A stretch of DNA of 64,000 nucleotides from Gammaproteobacteria bacterium (GCA_021773565.1 JAJFJZ010000005.1:62001-126000), one strand, 5' to 3'; numbered from the stretch's first letter, positions 52,476-62,564 are shown. Translations and numbers: made by a program. The notes: generated from the sequence alone by a model not told the origin.

Positions 52476-55400
52476 ATGAAAAAATACTGGTACGGATCCC
52501 TTTATTGTTTGAGCGCGACTTTATTCGCATTCAACCTGGCTTATGCCGATTCGGAACTCATTTGCCCCTGTACCTACAACTCGGACGGGCCAACTTCTGT
52601 GATCACCACTGCCGGTATCCGCAATACCGGTGACGCAACTACCAATACGCTGCGTATCATTGGTATTGCGGTAAACGCTGCCACGCCCAACGCGGGTGGA
52701 ATTATTGTCAGTACGGCGCGTTTTCCGACGACGCTGGGAGTGGGTGAATCCTTTGCCCAGGGAACCGCAACGGAATCCGGTTTTGTATTTACCCAGGCCA
52801 CCGACGATTTTATTATTTACCTGCAACTGGACGAATTTATAGATGGCGACTGGGTATTCCAGGACACAGTACGCATGGAGCCCATACAGTCAATTAACCG
52901 CTTTGGAGGCTCATCCGCGGGTAGTTTTGCAGTTGACAATGACGCGGCATTTTACCTGGATGGTACCGCCACTGCGATCGTAACGGGTGGTTCAATTACC
53001 GTTGAACTGCCTGCGATTGTTAATTCCTCCACAACCTTTACCTCCGGCAACCTTACGCTGGAAGTGGGAGTGTATGAAGAGCCTGAATACTTTGGCCAAC
53101 TCTTTTTTACCGGGGGATCTGCAGATCTGGGCGTCGCATTGGGACCAAATTCCAGCACCAATGCCACAAGCCTTACCTTTGACTTTACCGACCCAAACTC
53201 TCCCGGCTTTGATTATGTACACATCGCCATTCTGGATGAGTCCCAGACCATTACTACTATGTTATGGCAAGCAGTAATCGCACCCCCCGGTGACCCGATC
53301 ATGAGCAGAAGTTTTGCACTGAATTCGGTAGACACCCTCACCGACAGTGACCTGGATACGGTGAGTGATTTTAACGAAAACCTGATCGGTACCAACGCCC
53401 AGGATGATAGCAGTACACCGGGCACCAGCATCCTGGATGTGTTGATTTTGTATACCCCATCTGTGGATGTATTGTTTGGAGGAGAGCCGGAAGCACGATT
53501 TATCCAGGAGGTCGCCTTTGCCAACCAGGTGCTTGCCGATAGTGGTGTAGATGCAGAATTCAGAATTGCAGACAGTGCTGAAGTTGTATTCGATGACGCT
53601 GAGTCAAACGAAGCAGCCCTGGATGCCATGCGCGACCAAACCGGCCCGTTTGCAAATCTGGCCACCATGCGTGCAGATGCCGGGGCCGACTTTGTAGTAT
53701 TTTTCCGTCCCTTTGTGATGGGGTCAGGGCAATGCGGGCTGGGTACACTCCCCAATATTGGCAGCGATGGAGATTTTGCTTTTATCGATCCCACTACCAT
53801 TAACGCCGTAGTGAATGCAGATTGCCGGGACACAGCCTTTACCCACGAGCTGGGGCACAATATGGGGCTTGCCCACTCACCCCGGGGTCCGGCTGGCTCA
53901 TTGGGCACCTTTAACTGGTCACGCGGCCACGGCGTGGACGCCCTGTTTTATACAATCATGGCCAATGTCACTGAATATCCGGGTTCTGTGCAGTCCCTGG
54001 TATTTTCCAACCCGAACATTAGTTGCCTGGGCCAGCCTTGTGGCGTGGATCGCAATGCCGAGCTGGGTGCAGATGCCGCACTATCGTTAAATACCGTACG
54101 TTTTCAGTTTGCGGCTTTCCAACAGAACGCCAATGACTCTGACGGGGATGGCGTACCCGATAACGAAGATGCCTTTCCCAACGACCCTACCGAGTCTGTA
54201 GACACAGACAACGACGGCACAGGAAACAATGCAGACACAGATGACGATAACGATGGCATGCCAGATACCTACGAAGACGATAATGGTCTGGACCCGCTTT
54301 CGGATACCGATAAAGACGAGGACGCGGACGGTGATGGCGCTACCAACTTTGAGGAATTTCAGGCAGGTACCGATCCGAACAATGCCAGCAGTGTGGAAGC
54401 CTGTGCCTTAAACGTGATGCCGCCCCTGCCCTCCGATTCTGCTCTGGCCATCGAAAAACTGCTGTATGTCGCCAATCCCGGCAGCAACATAACCCAGCAG
54501 ACTTTTCTGCGATTCATCAACCCCAACGATACCCCTGCGTCCGTTGAGGTATTTGGCATTGATGATACTGGTGTGCGAAGCAAAAATCCGCCCTTAAGCT
54601 TTATGCTTCCACCACAGGCTTCCCTGCAATTTAATGCACAGGACCTGGAAAACGGCAATACCAACAAGGGCCTGACGAGCCATCTGTGTAATGGTGCGGG
54701 GAAATGGCAGCTCGTTATTCGCTCAGACCTGGCTATACAGGTGATGGGCCTGATCAGAACGCCAGACGGATTTTTAACCAGCCTGAACGATGTTGTGCCA
54801 ATTTCGGGTTCTGTAAATAATGTGTTTTTTGCCAACCCGGCAAGTAACATCAATCAACAGACCTTCCTAAGGATAGTGAACCCTACGGATGCTACAGGTC
54901 TGGTTACCTTATCGGGTATTGACGACAACGGTGCGCCCTCTCCCGGTAATATCACCTTTACCCTGGGGCCATTCCAGTCTAAACAGATCAATGCACAGGA
55001 ACTGGAAGGCGGCAGTACACCCAAAGGCCTGGTGGGCAGTTTAGGTGACGGTGTTGGTAAGTGGCGCATTACAGTTACCTCGGTGCTCGCGCTAAAAACC
55101 ATGAGCCTGATCCGAACGCCGGATGGCTTTTTGACCAATTTGAGCGGTATGGTTGATGAGACTATGGGCGGTGACTTTGTTATCTACTTTGGCAACCCTG
55201 CCAGTGATACCGGAAAACAAACCTTTTTGCGCATCATCAATACCAGTAACGTAACCGGCACCGTGACCATGGTAGCCATCGATGACGCGGGTGCCCCTGC
55301 ACCTTCCGGAAACATTACCTTTAGCCTGGGACCCAATGCCTCAAAGCAAATGAATGCGGGAGATCTTGAAAATGGTAATGCTGGCAAGGGCCTTAGCGGT

Positions 55401-55880
55401 ATGTTCGGCGATGGCACCGGGCGCTGGCGCATAACCGTAAGTGCTACGATGAATATTCAGGTGATGAGCCTGGTACGTACACCGGATGGTTTTTTGACTA
55501 ACTTAAGCCGCACTACACCCAGGGCGGCAGACACCAGTAACGTATTTTTCTTTAATCCTGCCAGTAATATTAACCAGGTGAGTTCGCTGCGTATTATTAA
55601 CGATAGCAATCTGGGCGCCTTTATTACCATTTCCGGTATCGACGATGCGGGTAATCCGGGCACCGGTATGGTCACCTTAACCATTGCAGCAAATTCTGCT
55701 TTGTCAGTGACGTCCCAGGATCTGGAGAATGGCAATATACCGCTGGGCCTGGTTGGCGCTCTGGGTAACGGAGTGGGCAAATGGCGACTATTCGTTGTGT
55801 CTACCTCAGATCTCAAAGTGCAGGGCCTTATGAATACACCCAGTGGCTTTCTTACCAATCTCAGCCGTGCGGTGGAATAA
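52476..55880 (+). CDS. Large secreted metzincin protease with four C-terminal repeats
   Basis: A 1134-residue exported protein (signal ending LAYA). The zinc motif HELGHNMGLAH (457-467) marks a metzincin, and DVLILYTPS (about residue 325) begins the catalytic domain in the style of reprolysin-like M12 peptidases. The first ~320 residues are beta-rich and unassigned. Residues about 550-640 are Asp-rich thrombospondin-type-3-like calcium repeats (DSDGDGVPDNEDAFPNDP). Four tandem units of about 120 residues follow, each with a QTFLRIxN-like opening and RTPDGFLTNLS-like end. No propeptide is seen; the preceding gene may supply it. It ends the exporter operon. Confidence 0.85.
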   Translation: MKKYWYGSLYCLSATLFAFNLAYADSELICPCTYNSDGPTSVITTAGIRNTGDATTNTLRIIGIAVNAATPNAGGIIVSTARFPTTLGVGESFAQGTATESGFVFTQATDDFIIYLQLDEFIDGDWVFQDTVRMEPIQSINRFGGSSAGSFAVDNDAAFYLDGTATAIVTGGSITVELPAIVNSSTTFTSGNLTLEVGVYEEPEYFGQLFFTGGSADLGVALGPNSSTNATSLTFDFTDPNSPGFDYVHIAILDESQTITTMLWQAVIAPPGDPIMSRSFALNSVDTLTDSDLDTVSDFNENLIGTNAQDDSSTPGTSILDVLILYTPSVDVLFGGEPEARFIQEVAFANQVLADSGVDAEFRIADSAEVVFDDAESNEAALDAMRDQTGPFANLATMRADAGADFVVFFRPFVMGSGQCGLGTLPNIGSDGDFAFIDPTTINAVVNADCRDTAFTHELGHNMGLAHSPRGPAGSLGTFNWSRGHGVDALFYTIMANVTEYPGSVQSLVFSNPNISCLGQPCGVDRNAELGADAALSLNTVRFQFAAFQQNANDSDGDGVPDNEDAFPNDPTESVDTDNDGTGNNADTDDDNDGMPDTYEDDNGLDPLSDTDKDEDADGDGATNFEEFQAGTDPNNASSVEACALNVMPPLPSDSALAIEKLLYVANPGSNITQQTFLRFINPNDTPASVEVFGIDDTGVRSKNPPLSFMLPPQASLQFNAQDLENGNTNKGLTSHLCNGAGKWQLVIRSDLAIQVMGLIRTPDGFLTSLNDVVPISGSVNNVFFANPASNINQQTFLRIVNPTDATGLVTLSGIDDNGAPSPGNITFTLGPFQSKQINAQELEGGSTPKGLVGSLGDGVGKWRITVTSVLALKTMSLIRTPDGFLTNLSGMVDETMGGDFVIYFGNPASDTGKQTFLRIINTSNVTGTVTMVAIDDAGAPAPSGNITFSLGPNASKQMNAGDLENGNAGKGLSGMFGDGTGRWRITVSATMNIQVMSLVRTPDGFLTNLSRTTPRAADTSNVFFFNPASNINQVSSLRIINDSNLGAFITISGIDDAGNPGTGMVTLTIAANSALSVTSQDLENGNIPLGLVGALGNGVGKWRLFVVSTSDLKVQGLMNTPSGFLTNLSRAVE

Positions 55881-56199
55881 GGCTGTGTAATCGAATTGAC
55901 TGCTGGTAATGCAACCGGACAGGAGCGACTTTTGTCATGCAAAAGCGCTCCAGGTTTCCGGTTTTCGCTCTATTTAACACTTCTCAAAAAATTCATTCCG
56001 AATAAAATCTCTCCTACAGACCAGTAAAAACAGGGTCTAAGCTTTCTCTCAGGCCACTCTACGTGGCATTTCAGCGTGCTCAAAGGACTTTCCTCCCCTG
56101 GATCGCCAATGTGCACCCATCGCAGCACGGTCTGACCCAAGCATGAAAGTGTTCCCACCGTACAGCGACCATTAACTACCAAATGAATTGGAGATAGAC
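55881..56199. other. 320-bp intergenic region with terminator, no gene
   Basis: Apart from the hairpin at 55922 and the ribosome-binding site of the next gene, no supported feature is visible. A short minus-strand frame (55970-56182) has no recognisable content. Confidence 0.6.
55922..55951 (+). terminator. Hairpin after the metzincin gene
   Basis: GGAGCG(A)CTTTTG and CAAAAGCGCTCC pair as a 12-bp stem with one bulged A and a five-base loop. Only a weak T-rich tail follows, so termination may be partial. Confidence 0.6.
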
Positions 56200-56604
56200 A
56201 TGAAATTATTTAATACAAGCAAATCCACAAGTTCTCGTCGCAGCCTCAACCTTTTTGTGGCAGCTCTGGGCCTCGCAGGTTTATTGAGTGTACCTGTACA
56301 GGCCCACGAGACTTTTAACAAAGAAGCTACGGCAAACAATTTTGCAGTTTCAGCAAGTGCTGCAAGACGCATGGTACGCAACTATCTGAGCGAGGCTGGA
56401 TACACCCGCTCATTGAAATCCGGTGGCGCCCAGATCAAAAAGATTGAACTGCAGGACGGTTATTATGCTGTACAGGTAGTACTGCGCGACAACAGTACCA
56501 CCAGCACAACCAGGGCCAGCATGTTTGTAAATGCCAACACAGGGCTGCTGACTTACAGCCCCAGTGGACGTAGCCCCGCAAGCACCGCTGTAGCAGGTAA
56601 CTAG
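56200..56604 (+). CDS. Small exported protein of unknown function
   Basis: A 134-residue protein starting at an ATG with GGAG six bases ahead. A signal peptide (LNLFVAALGLAGLLSVPVQA) is followed by a mature domain of about 100 residues. ASAARRMVRNYLSEAGY forms a likely helix, and IKKIELQDGYYAVQVVLRD plus ASMFVNANTGLLTY form strands. The helix-strand-strand layout recalls PepSY-like modules, but I would not assign it. A strong terminator follows, so it is probably a single, well-expressed gene. Confidence 0.75.
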   Translation: MKLFNTSKSTSSRRSLNLFVAALGLAGLLSVPVQAHETFNKEATANNFAVSASAARRMVRNYLSEAGYTRSLKSGGAQIKKIELQDGYYAVQVVLRDNSTTSTTRASMFVNANTGLLTYSPSGRSPASTAVAGN

Positions 56605-56627
56605 AACCCAGTAAAAATACGGGATTA

Positions 56628-56661
56628 ACCCTGCATGGGAAACCATGCAGGGTTTTTTTTG
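56628..56661 (+). terminator. Rho-independent terminator
   Basis: ACCCTGCATGG (56628-56638) and CCATGCAGGGT (56643-56653) form an 11-bp stem with a four-base loop, then eight T in a row. Confidence 0.93.
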
Positions 56662-56710
56662 TTTCCACTTTTTGTTTCACAACAGCCCCGTCCTTGTTAC
56701 CTTTACCGTG

Positions 56711-57181
56711 ATGGATAGAGACGAAACCCTGATAAGCGATTGTTATGATCTGGCAAACAAGTCCGTACAAAAGGGCAATCATCCATTCGGCGCGCTGTTA
56801 CTCGTGCACGATAAAGTATTACTGGTGGCCGAAAATACCGTGGTGACGGAACAGGATGTAACCCGCCATGCTGAACTTAATCTGGTGCGTACTGCCGTGA
56901 GGACACTGGGCTCACAAGATTTGTCCGCGGCTACCTTGTACACCAGCACAGAACCCTGCGCTATGTGCGCAGGTGCTATTTATTGGGCAGGAATACGAAG
57001 TATTGTCTATGGCTGTTCCGCGCAGAAGCTAGGCGAAATCGCGGGGGCCGCATTTGTGGTCCCCAGCCGCGAACTGTTTAACTACGGTGCGGAACATACT
57101 CAAATCAAGGGACCAGTGCTGGAAGCGCCGGGTGCGCAGATGCACCGGAAGTTCTGGCCCAATTACTCAGGAAACAGCTGA
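56711..57181 (+). CDS. Nucleoside/guanine deaminase-like protein
   Basis: A 156-residue zinc-dependent deaminase of the CMP/dCMP family. Zinc and catalytic motifs are RHAELNLV (His and Glu) and EPCAMCAGAIYWAG (two Cys). The frame extends upstream, but the ATG at 56711 begins the family N-terminus; a GTG one codon earlier is possible. NHPFGALLV-type NHPFGALLLVHD and YGCSAQKLGEIAG favour guanine or related base deamination over tRNA adenosine deamination (TadA), which has different loops. The stop overlaps the next gene's ATG by one base. Confidence 0.87.
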   Translation: MDRDETLISDCYDLANKSVQKGNHPFGALLLVHDKVLLVAENTVVTEQDVTRHAELNLVRTAVRTLGSQDLSAATLYTSTEPCAMCAGAIYWAGIRSIVYGCSAQKLGEIAGAAFVVPSRELFNYGAEHTQIKGPVLEAPGAQMHRKFWPNYSGNS

Positions 57182-57807
57182 TGCATTTACTTAAAATTTT
57201 AGCCCTCGCTTTACTTACGACGGCGCTTTTTTCCTGTGCAAGCTTAAGCGAAGAAGAGTGCCTTCATATGAACTGGGCAGCACTCGGCTATGAAGATGGC
57301 GCGGCTGGTCACACGGGGCAACACATAGGCAAACACCGCGAAGCCTGCGCCCGGTATGGCGTCAGCCCCAATTTGCAGGCTTACAATCGAGGCAGAGAGG
57401 ACGGACTTAAGGATTATTGTCGGCCCGCCAATGCTTATGCGGTAGGTGTACGGGGGGGCGAATACAAGGGTGTGTGTCCCTCTGAGCTTGCCGAAGGCTT
57501 TAACCAGGCCTTTGAAGATGGCCGGCATCTGTTTCGGCTCGAAGAGACCGTAAAACAAACCAACGCGGAATTGCTTTCCATGGAGAATCACCTGGAAAAA
57601 CTGGATCGGGAATCAGCCGAAGCTGAATCAGAACTGGTAAATGGTGACAACACACCTGAGGAGCGTCAGGTGTTGGTGGATACCACGCGCGAACTGGCAG
57701 AGGAAATTGGCCACCTGCACCAACAGATACGGAATTTACAGGTGCGCCTGGGCCGCGAGGAATACGAGCTGGCACTGTATCGCAATACCCATGTCCCGAA
57801 TTATTAA
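57181..57807 (+). CDS. DUF2799 lipoprotein
   Basis: A 208-residue lipoprotein (signal ending LFSCAS) of the DUF2799 family. Family landmarks are MNWAALGYEDGAAGH, REACARYGVSPNLQAYNRGREDGLKDYC and QAFEDGRH. The last ~90 residues are a coiled coil (ETVKQTNAELLSMENHLEKL onward). The envelope role is unknown. It is coupled to the deaminase gene and convergent with the AraC-type gene. Confidence 0.87.
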   Translation: MHLLKILALALLTTALFSCASLSEEECLHMNWAALGYEDGAAGHTGQHIGKHREACARYGVSPNLQAYNRGREDGLKDYCRPANAYAVGVRGGEYKGVCPSELAEGFNQAFEDGRHLFRLEETVKQTNAELLSMENHLEKLDRESAEAESELVNGDNTPEERQVLVDTTRELAEEIGHLHQQIRNLQVRLGREEYELALYRNTHVPNY

Positions 57808-57824
57808 GCGCATGACAGGTTATG

Positions 57825-58586
57825 TTAGCGCGTATTCGACCCGTTTTCGGAATAGTAACGCTTTGGTGTCGCTCCCATGGCGTGCCTGAACATGGTGATA
57901 AAAGCACTGGCACTCTGGTAGCCTACTTCCAGTGCGACGGTGTTAATTGCATAGCCGCCTGCGATAAGCTTTAAGGCCTGTAACAGTCGAACCTGTTGGC
58001 GCCATTGGCCAAAAGTCAGTCCGGTTTCCTTCACAAATATGCGCTCAATGGTGCGACGACTCGCCCCAACAATACTACATAGCCTTGTCAGGGTAGATGT
58101 ATCTGCAGGGTCATTTTGTACAAACTCCGCAACTTTAAGGGCTCGGGCGTCCCGGGGCATAGGCAGGGACAAAGGCATGCTGGGGAGTGTTTTTAGCTGG
58201 TCCAGCAAAAACTCGAGCAAATGTGTTTGCTTTGGCTCGTCCCCGTCCAGTACACCCTGGTCGCAGGTATAGGGAATTAACTCCCTGAGCAGTGGTGAAA
58301 CCTGCAATACACAACACCCGCCAGGTAATTCTGAACAGATATCCGGATGTAAATACAGGGTGCGCATATACACCCGGCCTGTCATCTCAATTGAATGTTC
58401 TACCTCACGCGGCACCCACACCGCACGATCAGTTGGTACCACCCACACACCCGAGTGCGTGCTTACACTCATGACGCCTTCACTTGCAAAAACCAGCTGG
58501 CTCCAGCCGTGACTATGCGGCGCCAGTACGCTGCCAGCTTCGTAGCGAAGCGATAAACTACGCACGAGACCCGGCACAGGTGTCAA
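57825..58586 (-). CDS. AraC-family transcriptional regulator
   Basis: A 253-residue regulator. The N-terminal cupin-like effector domain (GSVLAPHSHGWSQLVFASEG, with a His pair) is followed by two helix-turn-helix units, DTSTLTRLCSIVGASRRTIERIF and INTVALEVGYQSASAFITMFRHAMGATP, the second being the AraC signature. Its start overlaps the stop of the VOC gene by four bases, so the two are coupled. It may regulate that gene or a nearby efflux or metabolic gene. Confidence 0.92.
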   Translation of the reverse strand: MTPVPGLVRSLSLRYEAGSVLAPHSHGWSQLVFASEGVMSVSTHSGVWVVPTDRAVWVPREVEHSIEMTGRVYMRTLYLHPDICSELPGGCCVLQVSPLLRELIPYTCDQGVLDGDEPKQTHLLEFLLDQLKTLPSMPLSLPMPRDARALKVAEFVQNDPADTSTLTRLCSIVGASRRTIERIFVKETGLTFGQWRQQVRLLQALKLIAGGYAINTVALEVGYQSASAFITMFRHAMGATPKRYYSENGSNTR

Positions 58587-58999
58587 ACACCCTGGGCTAT
58601 TTGTTGCAGCGCTTCTGCCTCGTACTGCATGGCACCAAGAATATTGCCCTCGGTGTCTTCAAAGGAAATAAGCCGCCCCACGGTGGGTATTTCGCCGCTA
58701 AAACTGATCAGGCCGCCATGTTTTTCCACTAATGCGCTGGTGTGTTCAATATCCAGGACACTTACTGTACAGGTAAAACCGGTAGTGCCCTTATTAACCA
58801 GCTCTACATGGCGCTTTTGCAAGGCCCCTGCAATTCCCGGATTTTCAGGTGAACCGGTGAGTATTCGGTAAAAATCCGGTGGCCCCCAGGCCTCAAATCG
58901 CCAGTCGAAAACCTGCTCGTAAAAAGCGCGCGCCCGTTCCACATCTTCGGCGTGAATGGCAAAGTGCAGTACATTATTAGCGTGAGTATGTGCATTCAT
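58583..58999 (-). CDS. VOC/glyoxalase-like protein
   Basis: A 138-residue vicinal-oxygen-chelate fold protein. FAIHAEDVERARAFYEQVFDWRFEAW is the typical first beta-alpha unit (residues about 11-36), and LISFEDTEGNILGAMQY the last. The ATG at 58999 has GGGGAAG just ahead and is preferred to the longer upstream frame. The family includes glyoxalases, dioxygenases and antibiotic-binding proteins; no specific activity can be read. It is the first gene of a pair with the AraC regulator. Confidence 0.87.
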   Translation of the reverse strand: MNAHTHANNVLHFAIHAEDVERARAFYEQVFDWRFEAWGPPDFYRILTGSPENPGIAGALQKRHVELVNKGTTGFTCTVSVLDIEHTSALVEKHGGLISFSGEIPTVGRLISFEDTEGNILGAMQYEAEALQQIAQGV

Positions 59000-59216
59000 G
59001 CTTGCTTCCCCGATTAATTTCATTCCGTTTAAAATACTGGATTCAAATAGTACCTTACACGCTTTTGGCATTATTAGTATATTTTGACAATTTATATCGT
59101 TAATGCGCCACTATCAAACCCTGCTACAACATACTGGCTATTGTTTGCGCATGCTTGCATCATGAGGCATAAGTTGGTAACAGCAGCAAGGCCAAAATAG
59201 AAACTGGAGATTGCCC

Positions 59217-62200
59217 GTGAGCTTCTTCGAATCTATCAGCAAAGCTAAACTATACCTCCAGGAACATGGCCGAGTGTCCCTGCGCAGCCTGAAACGCGAA
59301 TTCAAATTCGACGATGAGCAACTGGATGAACTGGTAGACGAACTGGTGAATGTCCAACAGTTTGCTTCCCGGCAAGGCGATGTAATTAGTTGGGCAAATC
59401 CTGACCTGCAAGAAGCCTCTGCTCCTGATCAATCCGACGAAATAACTGATACTGGAATCGGTGACCGCAGACAGGCCACTGTAATGTTTTCAGACCTGTC
59501 CGGTTACACCAGTCTCAACGAACGCCTCGACCCTGAGGACGTGGAATTGCTCGTACAAAACCTTAAGGCAATCGCCCTCGAAGTGGTTGAAGCTCATGGA
59601 GGCACGGTTAACCAGTTTGTGGGTGACGAAATACTGGCGCTTTTTGGAATTCCGCTGGCCCACAGTGACGATCCACTTAGGGCTGCTCGCGCTGCCTGGG
59701 AACTGCACCGGCGCGCCAACGAATTATTTGGTCGACTCGAAGACAAAAAGGCCCGCGACCTGCGCATGCACACAGGCATTGCTACAGGAATGGTCCTTGC
59801 AATGGTACGTGACAAACGTGATGGAAATTTTAGTGTCACGAGTGACACTGTGAATATCGCTGCACGGCTTCGCTCACTAGCCGGGCCTGACGAAATCTGG
59901 GTGAACGCGGATGCCCGTTTACAAGTACAGATTGAATTTGATCTTGAATCCATTTCACTAACCAGCATTAAGGGCCGTTCCGAAACCATCACACCATATC
60001 GTGTGCACGGAATTAGAGAGCCAGGTTCCGTGGCGCGACAGACATCTTTTGTTGGCAGACGAAGGGAACTCAAGCTATTTGATGTTGCAGCTAAACACGT
60101 TTGCGATGAATCCAATGGAGAAGTGCTCTACTTGCGAGGGGAAGCAGGTATCGGCAAAACCCGTTTAGTCGAAGAGTGTCAACGCAAAGCCCTGAAACAA
60201 CACAACCTGGTTAGTCACAAGGCATTGGTGCTCAATTTCGGTTCTGCAACGGGTCGCGATGCCCTGCGCGCATTACTTTGGAGCTTGCTGGGTATCGGGT
60301 CCGAAGAAAGCATCGAACGGCGACGTGATATTGCCGCTAATACCGCAATACATGTTCTGGCCGACGTAGACGCACTGGCATTCCTGAACGAGTTACTTGA
60401 TGTGCCCCAAGCAGGGGAGGCTCAGGCCACATACGATGCCATGGACTCAAGCCAGCGGGAACGTGGATTTAACAAAACTGCAGCTAACCTGGTTAAAGCG
60501 CTCGCTCGCAAGCACCCTTTGATGTTGATCGTCGAAGACCTGCACTGGGCCAGTGAAACCCTGCTGCGCCGACTTGCCCTGTTAACCGCATCCCTACACG
60601 ATTCTCCGGTTTTATTGATGATGACTTCCCGCATCGAAGGAGATCCGCTAGACGCCGTATGGCGCAGCAGCGCTGGTGAAATTCCGGTTTCAACCGTCGA
60701 CCTGAAGGGCATAAAACATGAGGATGCACTAAAACTGGCCACAGAATATTTAGACAAAAGCCACCGAACAGCAGAAGCTTGTATTACCCGAGCAGAGGGG
60801 AATCCTTTGTTTCTGGAGCAACTTTTGCAAACCGCGGACGAAACAGGCACCACTGAAGCATTGCCGGGAAGCATTCAGAGTGTGGTACTGGCTCGGCTCG
60901 ACCTGCTTCCGGCAATCCACAAGTCTGCACTACAGTCTGCTTCGATTTTAGGCCAACGATTTTCGTTGGAAGCACTACGTTACCTCATCAATTCGCCAGA
61001 ATATTCGTGCGAGTTAGCCATCAAAAATTACCTGGTGAGGCCAGAGGCAGGAGATTTGATATTCTCCCATGCCCTGATACAACAAGGCTTTCTGGAGTCG
61101 CTACTACATTCCCGGGCACGGGAACTGCATCGACGGGCCGCAGGCTGGTATGCCGAACATGATCCTAGTTTGCATGCGCAACATCTGGAACGAGCTGGTG
61201 ACGATGGCGCCGCCACAGCCTATCTCCGTGCGGCCGAGGAACAAATGCTGGCATACCGCTACGATGAAGCCGCTGCTCTTGCTGCAGGTTGTATCCGGGT
61301 GGCCAGGCTGGCTGGAGAGCGCAGCGCAGCGAATTGCCTTCAAGGGGAAATTCATAACAACCTGGGTTCAGCGACGGACGCCTTGCAGTCCTTCGAAGAG
61401 GCACTACAGGAAGCAGATACCGCTAAGCAACGGTGCAAGGCTCGTTTGGGTATTGCGGCAAGTCTTCGAACATTGGAGCGATTGAATGAGGCATTCCCCA
61501 TTTTGGAAGTCGCGCAAAAGGAGGCAAAACAGGCGAATCTTTACAAGCAGCTATCACAGCTCTTTCATCTGGAAGGCAACCTTCATTTTCCACTGGGAAA
61601 TCTGGATGCCTGTGTAGGAGCACACAAGCGCGCACTGGAATATGCGCAACGCGCAAATTCTCCCGATTGCGAAGCCGAGGCATTGGGAGGTCTCGCAGAT
61701 GGCCACTGGGTTAGTGGGCGCGTTGCTGATGCATACAGAAACTTTCTCAAAACCGTAACTCTCGCGCAAAAGCATGGCTTTGGTCGAATCGAGGTGGCTA
61801 ACAAAGTAATGGTAGCTTATAGCTTGATGTACCTGGATCCTTCACGCGCAGATGAAATATTCGCCATTTCTGCTGAGGCACGAAACCTTGCTGAAAAAGT
61901 GCACAATCCACGGGCATTGCTTTTATCCACAGCTATTCTCCCTACGTTTGCCACGGAGTTCAGACATAACAATGCCGGTGTAGAAGAACAAATCATTGAG
62001 GCCGGAAAAATTATCAACTCGATCAATGCACGCCGCTTCCTACCCTTCATCCTGAATGCTCAAGGTCGACTCGCATACCGCAAAGGCGACTATAGTAGCT
62101 CAGTAGAGTTCTATCGGCAGTCGGTGGAGGTGGCACGTGAAACAGGCATAGGATTTATGGGACCCGCCTGTCTTGCTGGACTCGCACGGAGCGAGCGAGA

Positions 62201-62564
62201 CCCAGGCCGCGCACGTGCCAACATCGAAGAGGCGGAAAACATCATTAAGGCCGGTTGTGTAGGTCACAATCAGCTGGCTACCTACCGGGATGCCATATAT
62301 GTATATCTTGAGCAACACAACTGGGACGAAGCGACAAGATTTACGCATGCCCTGGATGATTTTCGCGATGGAGCCGATTGGCCCCACGTGATTGGTATAG
62401 TAGCGCGTGCACGTGCCTTGATACGATATGGCCAGGGAGACAGAACTGCCGGTTTGCTTGCCCACGTACAAGAACTTCGTGTAACGGCCGGGAACGAGGG
62501 TATCTGGGAACCTGGTTTCGAGTTAATGCAGGTCGAAAAATCTGAACCGGCGATACCAGACTAG
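59217..62564 (+). CDS. Class III nucleotide cyclase fused to AAA ATPase and TPR repeats
   Basis: A 1115-residue regulator of the MalT/cyclase type. GTG at 59217 is preferred to TTG 59211 because GGAG (59205-59208) is then eight bases away. A short winged-helix-like N-terminus (about 1-60) is followed by a cyclase domain with metal Asp93 (MFSDLSGYTSL) and Asp137 (VGDEILALFG), and the ending SDTVNIAARL. The usual substrate Lys is Gln133 (VNQF), as in several cyclases of this layout. Next come an ATPase with GEAGIGKT and about 450 residues of TPR-like helices. It probably makes cAMP or senses a ligand through the TPR part. Confidence 0.9.
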   Translation: MSFFESISKAKLYLQEHGRVSLRSLKREFKFDDEQLDELVDELVNVQQFASRQGDVISWANPDLQEASAPDQSDEITDTGIGDRRQATVMFSDLSGYTSLNERLDPEDVELLVQNLKAIALEVVEAHGGTVNQFVGDEILALFGIPLAHSDDPLRAARAAWELHRRANELFGRLEDKKARDLRMHTGIATGMVLAMVRDKRDGNFSVTSDTVNIAARLRSLAGPDEIWVNADARLQVQIEFDLESISLTSIKGRSETITPYRVHGIREPGSVARQTSFVGRRRELKLFDVAAKHVCDESNGEVLYLRGEAGIGKTRLVEECQRKALKQHNLVSHKALVLNFGSATGRDALRALLWSLLGIGSEESIERRRDIAANTAIHVLADVDALAFLNELLDVPQAGEAQATYDAMDSSQRERGFNKTAANLVKALARKHPLMLIVEDLHWASETLLRRLALLTASLHDSPVLLMMTSRIEGDPLDAVWRSSAGEIPVSTVDLKGIKHEDALKLATEYLDKSHRTAEACITRAEGNPLFLEQLLQTADETGTTEALPGSIQSVVLARLDLLPAIHKSALQSASILGQRFSLEALRYLINSPEYSCELAIKNYLVRPEAGDLIFSHALIQQGFLESLLHSRARELHRRAAGWYAEHDPSLHAQHLERAGDDGAATAYLRAAEEQMLAYRYDEAAALAAGCIRVARLAGERSAANCLQGEIHNNLGSATDALQSFEEALQEADTAKQRCKARLGIAASLRTLERLNEAFPILEVAQKEAKQANLYKQLSQLFHLEGNLHFPLGNLDACVGAHKRALEYAQRANSPDCEAEALGGLADGHWVSGRVADAYRNFLKTVTLAQKHGFGRIEVANKVMVAYSLMYLDPSRADEIFAISAEARNLAEKVHNPRALLLSTAILPTFATEFRHNNAGVEEQIIEAGKIINSINARRFLPFILNAQGRLAYRKGDYSSSVEFYRQSVEVARETGIGFMGPACLAGLARSERDPGRARANIEEAENIIKAGCVGHNQLATYRDAIYVYLEQHNWDEATRFTHALDDFRDGADWPHVIGIVARARALIRYGQGDRTAGLLAHVQELRVTAGNEGIWEPGFELMQVEKSEPAIPD

